From Gallionellaceae bacterium (GTDB lineage Bacteria; Pseudomonadota; Gammaproteobacteria; Burkholderiales; Gallionellaceae): a DNA stretch of 14,824 nt. Both the position numbers and the translations under genes were made by a program. The DNA is taken from assembly GCA_031277195.1 (NCBI GenBank), contig JAITMU010000040.1, forward strand, positions 1 through 14,824. Direction: 5' to 3'. Position 1 is the first letter of the stretch; each line of letters opens with the position of its first letter. A model generated the notes under the pieces. That model did not search any database, was not told where the DNA came from, and worked only from the letters and a program-made list of their open reading frames with translations. Of this stretch, positions 6,082 to 14,091 are shown one piece after another.

Positions 6082-6179
6082 CAAAACCTCTTACCACAGA
6101 GACACAGAGGCACAGAGAAAAGCGGGGGAAAGATTTTGTCTTTCTCTGTGCCTCTGTGTCTCTGTGGTGAATGGTTTTG
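6082..6179. repeat. 98-bp palindromic repeat between nuoC and nuoD
   Basis: A perfect 28-base inverted repeat (6093-6120 with 6141-6168, core ACCACAGAGACACAGAGG) surrounds a 20-base loop. It extends outward with three mismatches to 6082-6120 against 6141-6179 (36 of 39 bases). Translated, it gives strings such as HRGTEK and VPLCLCG, familiar from spurious small proteins in many bacterial genomes, so it belongs to a dispersed repeat family. No convincing target duplication is visible. It starts 9 bases after the nuoC stop and ends 45 bases before the nuoD start, so it must be transcribed within the operon mRNA. Confidence 0.9.
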
Positions 6180-6224
6180 GTTCCTTACAGGCGAATGCCG
6201 GTTGTTCATACGAGGCGCATCGCC

Positions 6225-7478
6225 ATGTCTGAAATCAAGAACTACACCCTGAACTTCGGTCCGCAGCACCCTGCCGCGCACGGCGTGTTGCGGCTGGTGC
6301 TGGAACTGGACGGCGAAGTGGTCGAGCGTGCCGATCCGCACATCGGCCTGCTGCATCGCGGCACCGAGAAACTGGCTGAACACAAAACTTTCCTGCAAGC
6401 CGCGCCCTACATGGATCGGCTGGATTACGTCTCGATGATGTGCAACGAGCACGCCTATGTGATGGCGATTGAGCGCCTGCTGGGGCTGGAAGTGCCGCTG
6501 CGCGCGCAGTACATCCGCGTGATGTTCGACGAGATCACGCGCGTGCTGAATCACCTGCTCTGGCTCGGCGCGTCCGGCATCGACCTGGGCGCGATGACGA
6601 TGTTCTTCTACACTTTCCGCGAGCGCGAGGATTTGCTGGATGCCTACGAGGCCGTGTCCGGCGCGCGCATGCACGCGGCCTACTATCGTCCTGGCGGCGT
6701 TTACCGCGACCTGCCCGATTCGATGGCGCACTATCAGCCGAGCAAGGTGCACAGCGCCAGCGTGGTGAAGAAGATGAACGAAAACCGGCAAGGTTCGTTG
6801 CTGGATTTCCTCGAAGATTTCACCAACCGTTTCCCCAAGCATGTGGACGAATACGAAACGCTGCTGACCGACAATCGCATCTGGAAACAGCGCACCGTCG
6901 GCATTGGCGTCGTCTCGCCCGAACGCGCGCGCGCGCTGGGTTTCACCGGCCCGATGCTGCGCGGTTCCGGCATCGCTTGGGATCTGCGCAAGCAGCAGCC
7001 ATATGAAGTTTACGACCGCATGGAGTTCGACATTCCGGTTGGCGTTGAGGGCGATTGCTACGACCGCTATCTGGTGCGCGTGGAAGAAATGCGCCAGAGC
7101 AACCGCATCATCAAGCAGTGCATCGATTGGCTGCGCAAGAATCCGGGGCCGGTGATGGCGGAGGATCACAAGGTCGCGCCGCCACGGCGCGAAGCGATGA
7201 AGGAAAACATGGAGGAGCTGATCCACCACTTCAAGCTGTTCACCGAAGGGATGCACGTGCCGGAAGGCGAGGTGTATTCGGCGGTCGAGCATCCGAAGGG
7301 CGAGTTCGGCATCTACCTGGTTTCTGACGGCGCGAACAAACCTTATCGCATGAAAATCCGCGCGCCGGGCTTCGCCCATTTGTCGTCGCTGGATGAAATG
7401 ACACGCGGTCACATGATCGCTGACGTGGTGGCCATCATCGGCACTCAAGATATCGTTTTCGGAGAGGTTGACCGCTAA
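6225..7478 (+). CDS. nuoD: NADH-quinone oxidoreductase subunit D (NuoD, 49 kDa)
   Basis: A peripheral-arm subunit (417 residues) forming the quinone-reduction site with NuoB. It is related to the large subunit of NiFe hydrogenases but lacks the metal-binding cysteines. NFGPQHPAAHGVLRL (10-24) contains H19, and Y68 lies in DRLDYVSMM. Their 49-residue spacing matches His38 and Tyr87 of Thermus Nqo4, which bind the quinone head group. The signature IGLLHRGTEKL (40-50) is present. I chose ATG 6225, giving MSEIKNYTLNFG, with GAGG at 6212-6215 nine bases upstream. The frame is open back into the palindrome at 6171, but that extension is unconserved. The stop overlaps the nuoE start as TAATG. Confidence 0.98.
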   Translation: MSEIKNYTLNFGPQHPAAHGVLRLVLELDGEVVERADPHIGLLHRGTEKLAEHKTFLQAAPYMDRLDYVSMMCNEHAYVMAIERLLGLEVPLRAQYIRVMFDEITRVLNHLLWLGASGIDLGAMTMFFYTFREREDLLDAYEAVSGARMHAAYYRPGGVYRDLPDSMAHYQPSKVHSASVVKKMNENRQGSLLDFLEDFTNRFPKHVDEYETLLTDNRIWKQRTVGIGVVSPERARALGFTGPMLRGSGIAWDLRKQQPYEVYDRMEFDIPVGVEGDCYDRYLVRVEEMRQSNRIIKQCIDWLRKNPGPVMAEDHKVAPPRREAMKENMEELIHHFKLFTEGMHVPEGEVYSAVEHPKGEFGIYLVSDGANKPYRMKIRAPGFAHLSSLDEMTRGHMIADVVAIIGTQDIVFGEVDR

Positions 7479-7966
7479 TGTTGTCCGCACAGGTACAGGC
7501 GCAACTGGAGCGCGAACTGAAAAAATATCCGGCCGACCAGCGCCAGTCGGCGGTGATGTCCGCGCTGCGTTTCGTGCAGGACGAGAAGGGCTGGATTTCC
7601 GGCGAGGACATGCAGGATGTCGCCGCTTATCTCGGCATGCCGCAAATGGCGGTGTACGAAGTGGCGACCTTCTATCACATGTACAACCTCAAACCGGCGG
7701 GGCGCTATACGCTGACGGTGTGCACCAACCTGTCGTGCCAGTTGACCGGCGCGAATGAAACGCTGGATTACCTCAAGAGCAAACTCGGCATCGGACTCGG
7801 CGAGACCACGCCCGACGGCAAATTCGGCCTGCGCGAAGCGGAGTGCATGGGCGCGTGCGTGGAAGCGCCGCTGCTGACGGTGAACAACAAGCGCATGTGT
7901 TCGCGCCTGACGCCGGAGAAGATCGACGCGCTGTTGGCGGAACTGGATGCGGGAGGCGCGAAATGA
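7478..7966 (+). CDS. nuoE: NADH-quinone oxidoreductase subunit E (NuoE, 24 kDa)
   Basis: A thioredoxin-like [2Fe-2S] subunit (162 residues) of the NADH-dehydrogenase module that binds cluster N1a and pairs with NuoF. The four ligands are C82 and C87 (VCTNLSCQL) and C123 and C127 (ECMGACVEAP). The N-terminal helical domain includes VATFYHMYNLKPAGRY (62-77), typical of the family. ATG 7478 overlaps the nuoD stop by one base, and the TGA overlaps the nuoF ATG (ATGA), indicating translational coupling on both sides. Confidence 0.98.
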   Translation: MLSAQVQAQLERELKKYPADQRQSAVMSALRFVQDEKGWISGEDMQDVAAYLGMPQMAVYEVATFYHMYNLKPAGRYTLTVCTNLSCQLTGANETLDYLKSKLGIGLGETTPDGKFGLREAECMGACVEAPLLTVNNKRMCSRLTPEKIDALLAELDAGGAK

Positions 7967-9228
7967 ACGGCCCGGTCGTCTACACCACCATGCAATTCGA
8001 CCAACCCTGGTCGCTGGAAAGCTACCTCAAGGTCGGCGGCTATCAGGCGTTGAAAAAAATCATCAACGAAAAAATCGCGCCTGACGCCATCATCGCCGAA
8101 GTCAAAACCTCGGCGCTGCGCGGACGCGGCGGCGCGGGCTTTCCGACCGGCCTCAAGTGGAGTTTCATGCCCAAGGATTACCAGGGCGAAAAATACATTG
8201 TCTGCAACAGCGACGAAGGCGAGCCGGGCACGGCGAAAGACTGGTACATCCTGCGCTTCAACCCGCATGCGCTGATCGAAGGCATGGCGATTGCCGCGTA
8301 CACGATGGGCGTGAAAAACGGTTACAACTACGTCCACGGCGAAATTTTCGAGGCGTATGAACGCATCGAAGCCGCTTGCGAAGAAGCGCAGCGCGCGGGT
8401 TATCTGGGCAAGAATATTCTCGGCAGCGATTTTGAATTCAACCTGCACAACCATCTGGGTTACGGCGCGTATGTGTGCGGCGAGGAAACCGCGCTGCTCG
8501 AATCGCTGGAAGGCAAGAAAGGCCAGCCGCGTTTCAAGCCGCCGTTCCCTGCCAGCTATGGTTTGTACGGCAAGCCGACCACCATCAACAATACTGAAAC
8601 CTTCGCCAGCATTCCCTACATCATTCGCGAGGGCGGGCAGAAGTTTCTCGAACTGGGTCGTCCCAACAGCGGCGGCACCAAACTGTTTTCGATCTCCGGC
8701 CACGTCAACAATCCGGGCAATTTTGAATTGCCGCTGGGCACGCCGTTCCGCAAGCTGCTGGAACTGGCGGGCGGCATGCGCGACGGCAAAAAGCTCAAGG
8801 CGGTGATTCCCGGCGGCTCGTCGATGCCGGTGCTGCCGGGCGACATCATGATGGAGACGGACATGGATTACGACTCGATCCAGAAAGCCGGTTCCTATCT
8901 GGGCAGCGGCGCGGTCATCGTGATGGACGAGACGACCTGCATGGTCAAGGCGCTGGAGCGGCTGTCCTATTTCTATTACGAAGAATCCTGCGGGCAATGC
9001 ACGCCATGCCGCGAAGGCACCGGCTGGCTGTATCGCGTCGTGCATCGCATTGAAAAAGGCGAAGGGCGTCCCGAAGACCTCGACTTGTTGCTGAGCGTGT
9101 GCGAGAACATCGCCGGACGCACGATTTGCGCGCTGGGCGACGCTGCCGCGTGGCCGGTGCAGGGGATGCTCCGGCACTATCGCGCCGAGTTTGAATACCA
9201 CATTAAACACAAGAAGTGCATGGTGTAG
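7963..9228 (+). CDS. nuoF: NADH-quinone oxidoreductase subunit F (NuoF, 51 kDa)
   Basis: The NADH-oxidising subunit of complex I (421 residues). It holds FMN and the [4Fe-4S] cluster N3. RGRGGAGFPTGLKW (53-66) and NSDEGEPGTAKD (82-93) form the NADH/FMN pocket. GYGAYVCGEETALLESLEG (166-184) is also family-specific. The N3 ligands are C343, C346 and C349 (ESCGQCTPCREG) and C389 (TICALGDAAAWPV). I start at ATG 7963, with GGGAGG at 7951-7956 six bases upstream. The frame is open to 7843, but that stretch is a shadow of nuoE. It overlaps nuoE by 4 bases and ends 6 bases before nuoG. Confidence 0.98.
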   Translation: MNGPVVYTTMQFDQPWSLESYLKVGGYQALKKIINEKIAPDAIIAEVKTSALRGRGGAGFPTGLKWSFMPKDYQGEKYIVCNSDEGEPGTAKDWYILRFNPHALIEGMAIAAYTMGVKNGYNYVHGEIFEAYERIEAACEEAQRAGYLGKNILGSDFEFNLHNHLGYGAYVCGEETALLESLEGKKGQPRFKPPFPASYGLYGKPTTINNTETFASIPYIIREGGQKFLELGRPNSGGTKLFSISGHVNNPGNFELPLGTPFRKLLELAGGMRDGKKLKAVIPGGSSMPVLPGDIMMETDMDYDSIQKAGSYLGSGAVIVMDETTCMVKALERLSYFYYEESCGQCTPCREGTGWLYRVVHRIEKGEGRPEDLDLLLSVCENIAGRTICALGDAAAWPVQGMLRHYRAEFEYHIKHKKCMV

Positions 9229-9234
9229 ACGGCT

Positions 9235-11586
9235 ATGGTTAATGTTGAAATAGACGGCAAACAACTCAGCGTCGAGAACGGCGTCACCGTGATCGAAGCC
9301 GCGCGTCGCGCGGGCATCGCGATTCCGCATTTCTGCTATCACAAGAAACTCTCCATCGCCGCCAACTGCCGCATGTGTCTGGTGCAGATCGAGAAAGCGC
9401 CCAAGCCCATGCCGGCCTGCGCCACCGTCGCCGCCGAAGGCATGAAGGTTTACACCGCGTCCGACATGGCGGTGAAGGCGCAAAAGGGCGTGATGGAATT
9501 TCTCCTGATCAATCACCCGCTGGACTGCCCGATCTGCGATCAGGGCGGCGAGTGCGCGTTGCAGGATCAGGCCGTGGGCTACGGCGGCAGCGCGTCGCGC
9601 TTCTACGAAGAAAAGCGCGTGGTGCTGCACAAGGACATCGGCCCGCTGGTTTGCGCCGAGGAGATGAGCCGCTGCATCAACTGCACGCGCTGCGTGCGCT
9701 TCGGTCAGGAAATCGCCGGACAGATGGAATTGGGTCAGGCATTCCGCGGCGAACACGCCGAGATCATGTCCTTCGTCGGCGGCACGGTGGATTCTGAGCT
9801 GTCCGGCAACATGATCGACCTGTGTCCGGTCGGCGCGCTCACCAGCAAACCGTTCCGCTACACCGCGCGCGGCTGGGAACTGTCGCGCCGCCGCTCCATC
9901 AGCCCGCACGACGGCCTGGGTTCCAATCTCGCCGTGCAGGTGAAAAACAATCTCGTGATGCGCGTGCTGCCGATCGAGAACGAAGACATCAACGAGTGCT
10001 GGCTGTCCGACAAGGATCGCTTCAGCTACGAAGGCTTGAATTCGGATGAGCGTCTGACCAAGCCCATGATCCGTCAGGGCGGCGCATGGCGCGAGACCGA
10101 CTGGCAGACCGCGCTGGAATACGTCGCCAACGGCCTGCGCCAGATTGCGAACGAGTCCGGCGCGGCGCAGATTGGCGCGCTGGCCACGCCGCACTCCACG
10201 CTGGAAGAACTGTATCTGCTGCAAAAATTGCTGCGCGGCATCGGCAGCGACAACGTTGATTTCCGCCTGCGTCAATCCGATTTCAGCGCCGACGGCAAAC
10301 GCGCGGGCGCGCCCTGGCTGGGCATGTCGATCGCCGACCTGAATCGCGTTGACCGCTTCCTGATCGTCGGCAGCTTCCTGCGCAAGGATCATCCGCTGCT
10401 GGCCTCGCGCATTCGCCAGACGGTGAAGAAGGGCGCGTCCGCCAACATCGTGCATTCGGTCGATGACGACCTGCTGATGGCGGTGGCGAACAAAGTCATC
10501 GCCGCGCCCGATGCACTGGTCAATGCGCTGGCGCAAATTCTCAAAGCGTTGTCCGCCGAAAAGGGCGTGGCTGCGGATGCCGCCGTGCAAGGCGTCGAAG
10601 TCAGCGCCGCAGCAGCCGCCATCGCAAAAAATCTGGCCTCCGGCAGCGCGCCCGCTGTGCTGCTCGGCAACTACGCGCAACAACATCCGCAAGCCGCGCA
10701 ACTGCACAGTCTGGCGCAGCGCATCGCGGCGTTGTGCAGTGCGAAATTCGGCTTCCTCGGCGAAGCGGCCAACAGCGTCGGCGGCTATCTCGCCCGCGCC
10801 GTTCCCGCCACCGAAGGCTTGAACGCCGCCGCCATGCTGGCCGCGCCGCGCAAGGCTTACATTTTGCTGAATGCGGAACCGGAACTCGATTGCGCTGATT
10901 CGCGTCAGGCCATCGCCGCAATGCGCGCCGCCGATATGGTGGTGGCGCTGTCCGCCTACAAGCATCAAGCGGAAGATTACGCCGACGTGATGCTGCCGAT
11001 CGCCGCGTTCGCTGAAACCTCCGGTACCTTCGTCAACACCGAAGGCCGCGTGCAGAGCTTCAAGGGAACCGTCAAGCCGCAAGGTGAAGCGCGCCCGGCA
11101 TGGAAGGTGCTGCGCGTGCTCGGCAATCTGCTCGGTCTGGCCGGTTTCGATCAGGACAGCAGCGAAGCGGTGCGCGACGAATTGCTGGCGGGCATCGGCG
11201 ATACCGCCGCTGCGTTGAACAACGACGTGCGTGACATTGCCGTGCAAGCGGGCGCGACTGCCGCCAACGGTTTGCAGCGCGTCGCTGACGTGCCGATTTA
11301 TTCTGCCGACGCCGTGGTGCGTCGCGCCGCGTCGTTGCAGCGCACCCGCGATGCGGCGACGCCTGTGGTCTCGCTCAATGCCGCTGATTTGGCGCGGCTG
11401 GGCATCAAGGCCGGTGACACCGTTAAGGTCAGCCAGGGCGGCGACAGTATCCAGCTTTGCGTTGCCGTGGATGACAAACTGCCCGGCGGCGCGGTGCGCG
11501 TGCCGGCGGGTCATGCGGCGACAGCCGGATTGGGCGCGATGTTCGGCGCGGTGACAGTGGAACCAGCGAACGGAGGCCGCGCATAA
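9235..11586 (+). CDS. nuoG: NADH-quinone oxidoreductase subunit G (NuoG, 75 kDa)
   Basis: The largest peripheral subunit (783 residues), carrying electrons from N3 towards NuoI. The N-terminal ferredoxin domain binds N1b (C34, C45, C48, C62). Next come N5 (H94, C98, C101, C107 in NHPLDCPICDQGGEC) and N4 (C147, C150, C153, C197 in SRCINCTRC and DLCPVGALTS). The C-terminal two thirds is a molybdopterin-oxidoreductase-like domain without cofactor residues. The extra N7 cluster of E. coli and Thermus is absent: where its CxxCxxxC would lie the chain reads SISPHDGLGSN, as in mitochondrial and many proteobacterial forms. The last 180 residues are Ala-rich and less conserved. ATG 9235 has a poor ribosome site but follows nuoF by 6 bases; its stop overlaps the nuoH start as TAATG. 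Confidence 0.97.
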   Translation: MVNVEIDGKQLSVENGVTVIEAARRAGIAIPHFCYHKKLSIAANCRMCLVQIEKAPKPMPACATVAAEGMKVYTASDMAVKAQKGVMEFLLINHPLDCPICDQGGECALQDQAVGYGGSASRFYEEKRVVLHKDIGPLVCAEEMSRCINCTRCVRFGQEIAGQMELGQAFRGEHAEIMSFVGGTVDSELSGNMIDLCPVGALTSKPFRYTARGWELSRRRSISPHDGLGSNLAVQVKNNLVMRVLPIENEDINECWLSDKDRFSYEGLNSDERLTKPMIRQGGAWRETDWQTALEYVANGLRQIANESGAAQIGALATPHSTLEELYLLQKLLRGIGSDNVDFRLRQSDFSADGKRAGAPWLGMSIADLNRVDRFLIVGSFLRKDHPLLASRIRQTVKKGASANIVHSVDDDLLMAVANKVIAAPDALVNALAQILKALSAEKGVAADAAVQGVEVSAAAAAIAKNLASGSAPAVLLGNYAQQHPQAAQLHSLAQRIAALCSAKFGFLGEAANSVGGYLARAVPATEGLNAAAMLAAPRKAYILLNAEPELDCADSRQAIAAMRAADMVVALSAYKHQAEDYADVMLPIAAFAETSGTFVNTEGRVQSFKGTVKPQGEARPAWKVLRVLGNLLGLAGFDQDSSEAVRDELLAGIGDTAAALNNDVRDIAVQAGATAANGLQRVADVPIYSADAVVRRAASLQRTRDAATPVVSLNAADLARLGIKAGDTVKVSQGGDSIQLCVAVDDKLPGGAVRVPAGHAATAGLGAMFGAVTVEPANGGRA

Positions 11587-12635
11587 TGGATTGGCTGACC
11601 ACATTGCAACAAGGCGGACAGGAATTGCTGGGCGCGGCCTGGATGCCGCTGTGGACGCTCATCAAGATTCTCGTGATCGTTCTGCCGATTGCGGGTTCGG
11701 TGGCGTATCTGACGCTGTTCGAGCGCAAGATCCTCGGCTTCATGCAGGTGCGTCCCGGGCCGAACCGCGTGGGTCCCTGGGGCTTGCTGCAACCGCTCGC
11801 CGACGGCATCAAGCTGTTGATGAAGGAAATCATCGTTCCGCGCAATGCCAGCAAATTTTTGTTCGTCGCAGCGCCTGTGCTCGCGCTGGCGCCCGCGTTG
11901 GCGGCCTGGGCGGTGGTGCCGTTTGGCGACGGCATGGAACTGGCGAACGTGAATGCGGGCTTGCTCTACATCCTCGCCATGACCTCGCTCGGCGTGTACG
12001 GCATCATCATCGCCGGTTGGGCATCCAACTCCAAATACGCTTTCCTCGGCGCGCTGCGCTCCGCCGCGCAGATCGTGTCTTACGAACTGGCAATGGGCTT
12101 CGCGCTGGTGTGCGTGTTGCTGGCAGCGCAGAGCATGAACATGGGCGACATCGTGCGCGCGCAGCAGCATGGCCACGGCGCGCTCGACTGGTTCTTCATT
12201 CCGCTGCTGCCGATGTTCGTGGTGTATTTCATCGCCGGTGTGGCTGAAACCAACCGCGCGCCGTTCGATCTGGCAGAAGACGAAGCGACCATCGTCGCCG
12301 GTTTCCACACCGAGTATTCCGGCATGGGTTTCGCGCTGTTCTTCCTCGCCGAATACGCCAACATGATTTTGATCGCCGCGCTGGCGTCCGTGCTGTTCCT
12401 CGGCGGCTGGCTGCCGCCGGTGGACATCGCGCCGTTCAACCAGATTCCCGGCTTGATCTGGATGCTCGGCAAGATGTCGTTCATGCTGTTCCTGTTCCTG
12501 TGGTTCCGCGCGACGTTCCCGCGTTACCGCTACGACCAGTTGATGCGTTTGGGCTGGAAGGTATTCATTCCGCTCACGCTGGTGTGGGTGGTGGTGGTCG
12601 CCGCGTGGATGCAGACGCCGCTGTGGATTTGGTAA
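11586..12635 (+). CDS. nuoH: NADH-quinone oxidoreductase subunit H (NuoH, ND1-type)
   Basis: A membrane subunit (349 residues) with about eight helices that forms the entrance to the quinone channel. The conserved cytoplasmic loop FERKILGFMQVRPGPNRVG (45-63) and the acidic loop beginning AETNRAPFDLAEDE (220-233) and continuing through VAGFHTEYSGM (237-247) are the two ND1 signatures; their charged residues contact NuoB, NuoD and the quinone tunnel. The C-terminus RATFPRYRYDQLMRLGWK (308-325) is also typical. GGAGG at 11572-11576 is nine bases upstream of ATG 11586. It overlaps the nuoG stop by one base and ends 15 bases before nuoI. Confidence 0.98.
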   Translation: MDWLTTLQQGGQELLGAAWMPLWTLIKILVIVLPIAGSVAYLTLFERKILGFMQVRPGPNRVGPWGLLQPLADGIKLLMKEIIVPRNASKFLFVAAPVLALAPALAAWAVVPFGDGMELANVNAGLLYILAMTSLGVYGIIIAGWASNSKYAFLGALRSAAQIVSYELAMGFALVCVLLAAQSMNMGDIVRAQQHGHGALDWFFIPLLPMFVVYFIAGVAETNRAPFDLAEDEATIVAGFHTEYSGMGFALFFLAEYANMILIAALASVLFLGGWLPPVDIAPFNQIPGLIWMLGKMSFMLFLFLWFRATFPRYRYDQLMRLGWKVFIPLTLVWVVVVAAWMQTPLWIW

Positions 12636-12650
12636 GCGGCGGAGACGATC

Positions 12651-13781
12651 ATGAAAAACATCACAAATTTCTTCAAGAGTTTCCTGCTGCTCGAACTGCT
12701 CAAGGGCATGACGGTCACGGGTCGCTATTTCTTCTCGCGCCACATCACGGTGGAATATCCGGATGAAAAAACGCCGCAGGGTTTCCGCTTTCGCGGTCTG
12801 CACGCGCTGCGCCGCTACGCCAACGGCGAGGAACGCTGCATTGGCTGCAAGCTGTGCGAAGCCGTGTGCCCGGCGCTGGCGATCAAGATTGAAGTGGCCG
12901 AGCGCGAAGATGGTACGCGCCGCACGACGCAGTACGACATCGATCTGACCAAATGTATTTTCTGCGGATTCTGCGAGGAATCCTGTCCGGTGGATTCGAT
13001 TGTCGAAACGCGGATCTACGAATACCACGGCGAAAAACGCGGCGATTTGTACTACACCAAAAACATGCTGCTGGCCGTAGGCGACCAGCACGAAGCGCAG
13101 ATCGCAAAGGATCGCGCGGCGGATGCGAAATACCGTGAGGAAACGACGCAGATGAACGTTGAAACGCTGATCTTCTACCTGTTCGCGGCGATGGCCGTGT
13201 TCGCGGCGCTGCGCGTGATTACCGTGCGCAATCCGGTGCATGCGGCCTTGCATCTGGTGCTGGCGTTTTTCAGCATGGCGGGCATCTGGCTGTTGCTGCA
13301 AGCCGAGTTTCTCGCCATCACGCTGGTGCTGGTGTATGTCGGCGCGGTGATGGTGCTGTTCCTGTTTGTGGTGATGATGCTGGACGTTGATCTGGTGCAG
13401 ATGCGCGAAGGTTTCTGGCGCTGGTTCCCGTTCGGCGTCGCGCTCGCGCTGGTGATGATCGCCGAAATGGTCTGGGTGCTGGGCGACCGCCGTGTGCAGG
13501 AAACTTCCGGCGCGGTTGTGCGGGCGGCGGATTACAGCAGCGTCAAGGAACTGGGTCGGCTGATTTACACCGATTACGTGTATCCGTTTGAGTTGGCCGC
13601 CGTGTTGCTGCTGATCGCCATCGTCGCCGCCATCGCGCTGACGCTGCGTCGGCGCAAGGACAACAAACGCCAGAACGTATCGCAGCAAATCGCCGTGAAG
13701 CGCAAGGATCGCGTGCGTCTGGTGTCGGTGCAGCCAGTGGTGCGCAAGGCCGAAGCGGAACAAGGGGAGACGGAAGCATGA
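12651..13781 (+). CDS. nuoI: NuoI-NuoJ in a single reading frame (complex I subunits I and J)
   Basis: The frame runs 376 residues without a stop. Residues 1-162 are a full NuoI: N-terminal amphipathic helix, then two ferredoxin motifs, ERCIGCKLCEAVCP (C63, C66, C69, C73) and KCIFCGFCEESCP (C102, C105, C108, C112), binding clusters N6a and N6b. NuoI normally ends at ...DRAADAKYR, here residue 162. Instead of a stop the frame continues EETTQ and into MNVETLIFYLF, the start of NuoJ (residues 168-376). GGAG at 12641-12644 is six bases before ATG 12651. A TGA sits one frame over at 13136-13138, exactly where NuoI should stop, so a single missing T (CGT-TGA) would explain the join. This is a true fusion, a recent frameshift or a sequencing/assembly error; topology argues against a functional covalent fusion (see findings). 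The NuoI and NuoJ identities are certain; the single-polypeptide reading is not. Confidence 0.8.
   Translation: MKNITNFFKSFLLLELLKGMTVTGRYFFSRHITVEYPDEKTPQGFRFRGLHALRRYANGEERCIGCKLCEAVCPALAIKIEVAEREDGTRRTTQYDIDLTKCIFCGFCEESCPVDSIVETRIYEYHGEKRGDLYYTKNMLLAVGDQHEAQIAKDRAADAKYREETTQMNVETLIFYLFAAMAVFAALRVITVRNPVHAALHLVLAFFSMAGIWLLLQAEFLAITLVLVYVGAVMVLFLFVVMMLDVDLVQMREGFWRWFPFGVALALVMIAEMVWVLGDRRVQETSGAVVRAADYSSVKELGRLIYTDYVYPFELAAVLLLIAIVAAIALTLRRRKDNKRQNVSQQIAVKRKDRVRLVSVQPVVRKAEAEQGETEA
13152..13781 (+). CDS. nuoJ: NADH-quinone oxidoreductase subunit J (NuoJ, ND6-type), 3' part of the joined frame
   Basis: From the internal ATG 13152 the product is 209 residues, the normal NuoJ length. GAGG at 13137-13140 lies 11 bases upstream and could serve as its own ribosome site. 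Five helices: about residues 4-20, 29-49, 54-78, 92-109 and 145-164. The third contains VLVYVGAVMVLFLFVVMML, the ND6 pi-bulge segment with the conserved YVGA-VLFLFV pattern. Positive charges sit after helix 1 (RVITVRNPVH), and a very basic tail follows helix 5 (RRRKDNKR onward, about 45 residues), so the N-terminus should face the periplasm and the C-terminus the cytoplasm. It overlaps the nuoK start by four bases (ATGA). Separate initiation here is the simplest way to obtain a correctly oriented NuoJ. Confidence 0.85.
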   Translation: MNVETLIFYLFAAMAVFAALRVITVRNPVHAALHLVLAFFSMAGIWLLLQAEFLAITLVLVYVGAVMVLFLFVVMMLDVDLVQMREGFWRWFPFGVALALVMIAEMVWVLGDRRVQETSGAVVRAADYSSVKELGRLIYTDYVYPFELAAVLLLIAIVAAIALTLRRRKDNKRQNVSQQIAVKRKDRVRLVSVQPVVRKAEAEQGETEA

Positions 13782-14089
13782 TGGATTTAACCCTGTCGCA
13801 TTACCTGATTCTGGGCGCGGTGCTGTTTGCCATCAGCATCGTGGGCATTTTTCTCAACCGCAAAAACGTGATCGTGCTGCTGATGGCGATTGAACTGATG
13901 TTGCTCGCGGTGAACACCAACTTCATCGCGTTTTCCCACTACCTGAACGACGTTGCCGGTCAGGTGTTCGTGTTTTTCATTCTGACCGTGGCGGCTGCGG
14001 AAGCCGCCATCGGCCTTGCCATCCTGATCGTGCTGTTCCGTGGACTGCGCGCCATCAATGTGGATGATCTGGACAGCCTGAAGGGATAA
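13778..14089 (+). CDS. nuoK: NADH-quinone oxidoreductase subunit K (NuoK, ND4L-type)
   Basis: A small membrane subunit (103 residues) with three helices (about 7-26, 30-50, 62-87) that forms part of the proton-transfer path. The two essential membrane glutamates are present: E39 in MAIELMLLAVN and E75 in VAAAEAAIGLAI, equivalent to E36 and E72 of E. coli. The protein has two adjacent ATG codons (13778, 13781). GGAG at 13766-13769 is eight bases from the first, which gives the usual ATGA overlap with nuoJ. It ends 2 bases before the nuoL start. Confidence 0.98.
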   Translation: MMDLTLSHYLILGAVLFAISIVGIFLNRKNVIVLLMAIELMLLAVNTNFIAFSHYLNDVAGQVFVFFILTVAAAEAAIGLAILIVLFRGLRAINVDDLDSLKG

Positions 14090-14091
14090 GC

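Noticed and set aside
6093..6168. CRISPR-like repeat unit
   Set aside because: It is a single inverted pair with one loop. There is no series of equal direct repeats and spacers, and no cas genes.
6171..6224. Longer nuoD start within the palindromic repeat
   Set aside because: The added residues MVLVPYRRMPVVHTRRIA partly come from the repeat. ATG 6225 has a ribosome site and gives the family N-terminus.
9850..10020. Missing N7 cluster ligands in NuoG as an anomaly
   Set aside because: Lack of N7 is normal in mitochondrial and many proteobacterial NuoG proteins. The lone C255 in this stretch does not align with an N7 ligand.
7768..11604. A 1278-codon open frame on the minus strand
   Set aside because: It lies antisense to nuoE, nuoF and nuoG, whose Fe-S motifs are intact. 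Its His/Arg/Gln/Ala-rich composition is the usual shadow of GC-rich codons. The same applies to the long minus frames at 1031-2356, 6081-7490 and 11511-13763.
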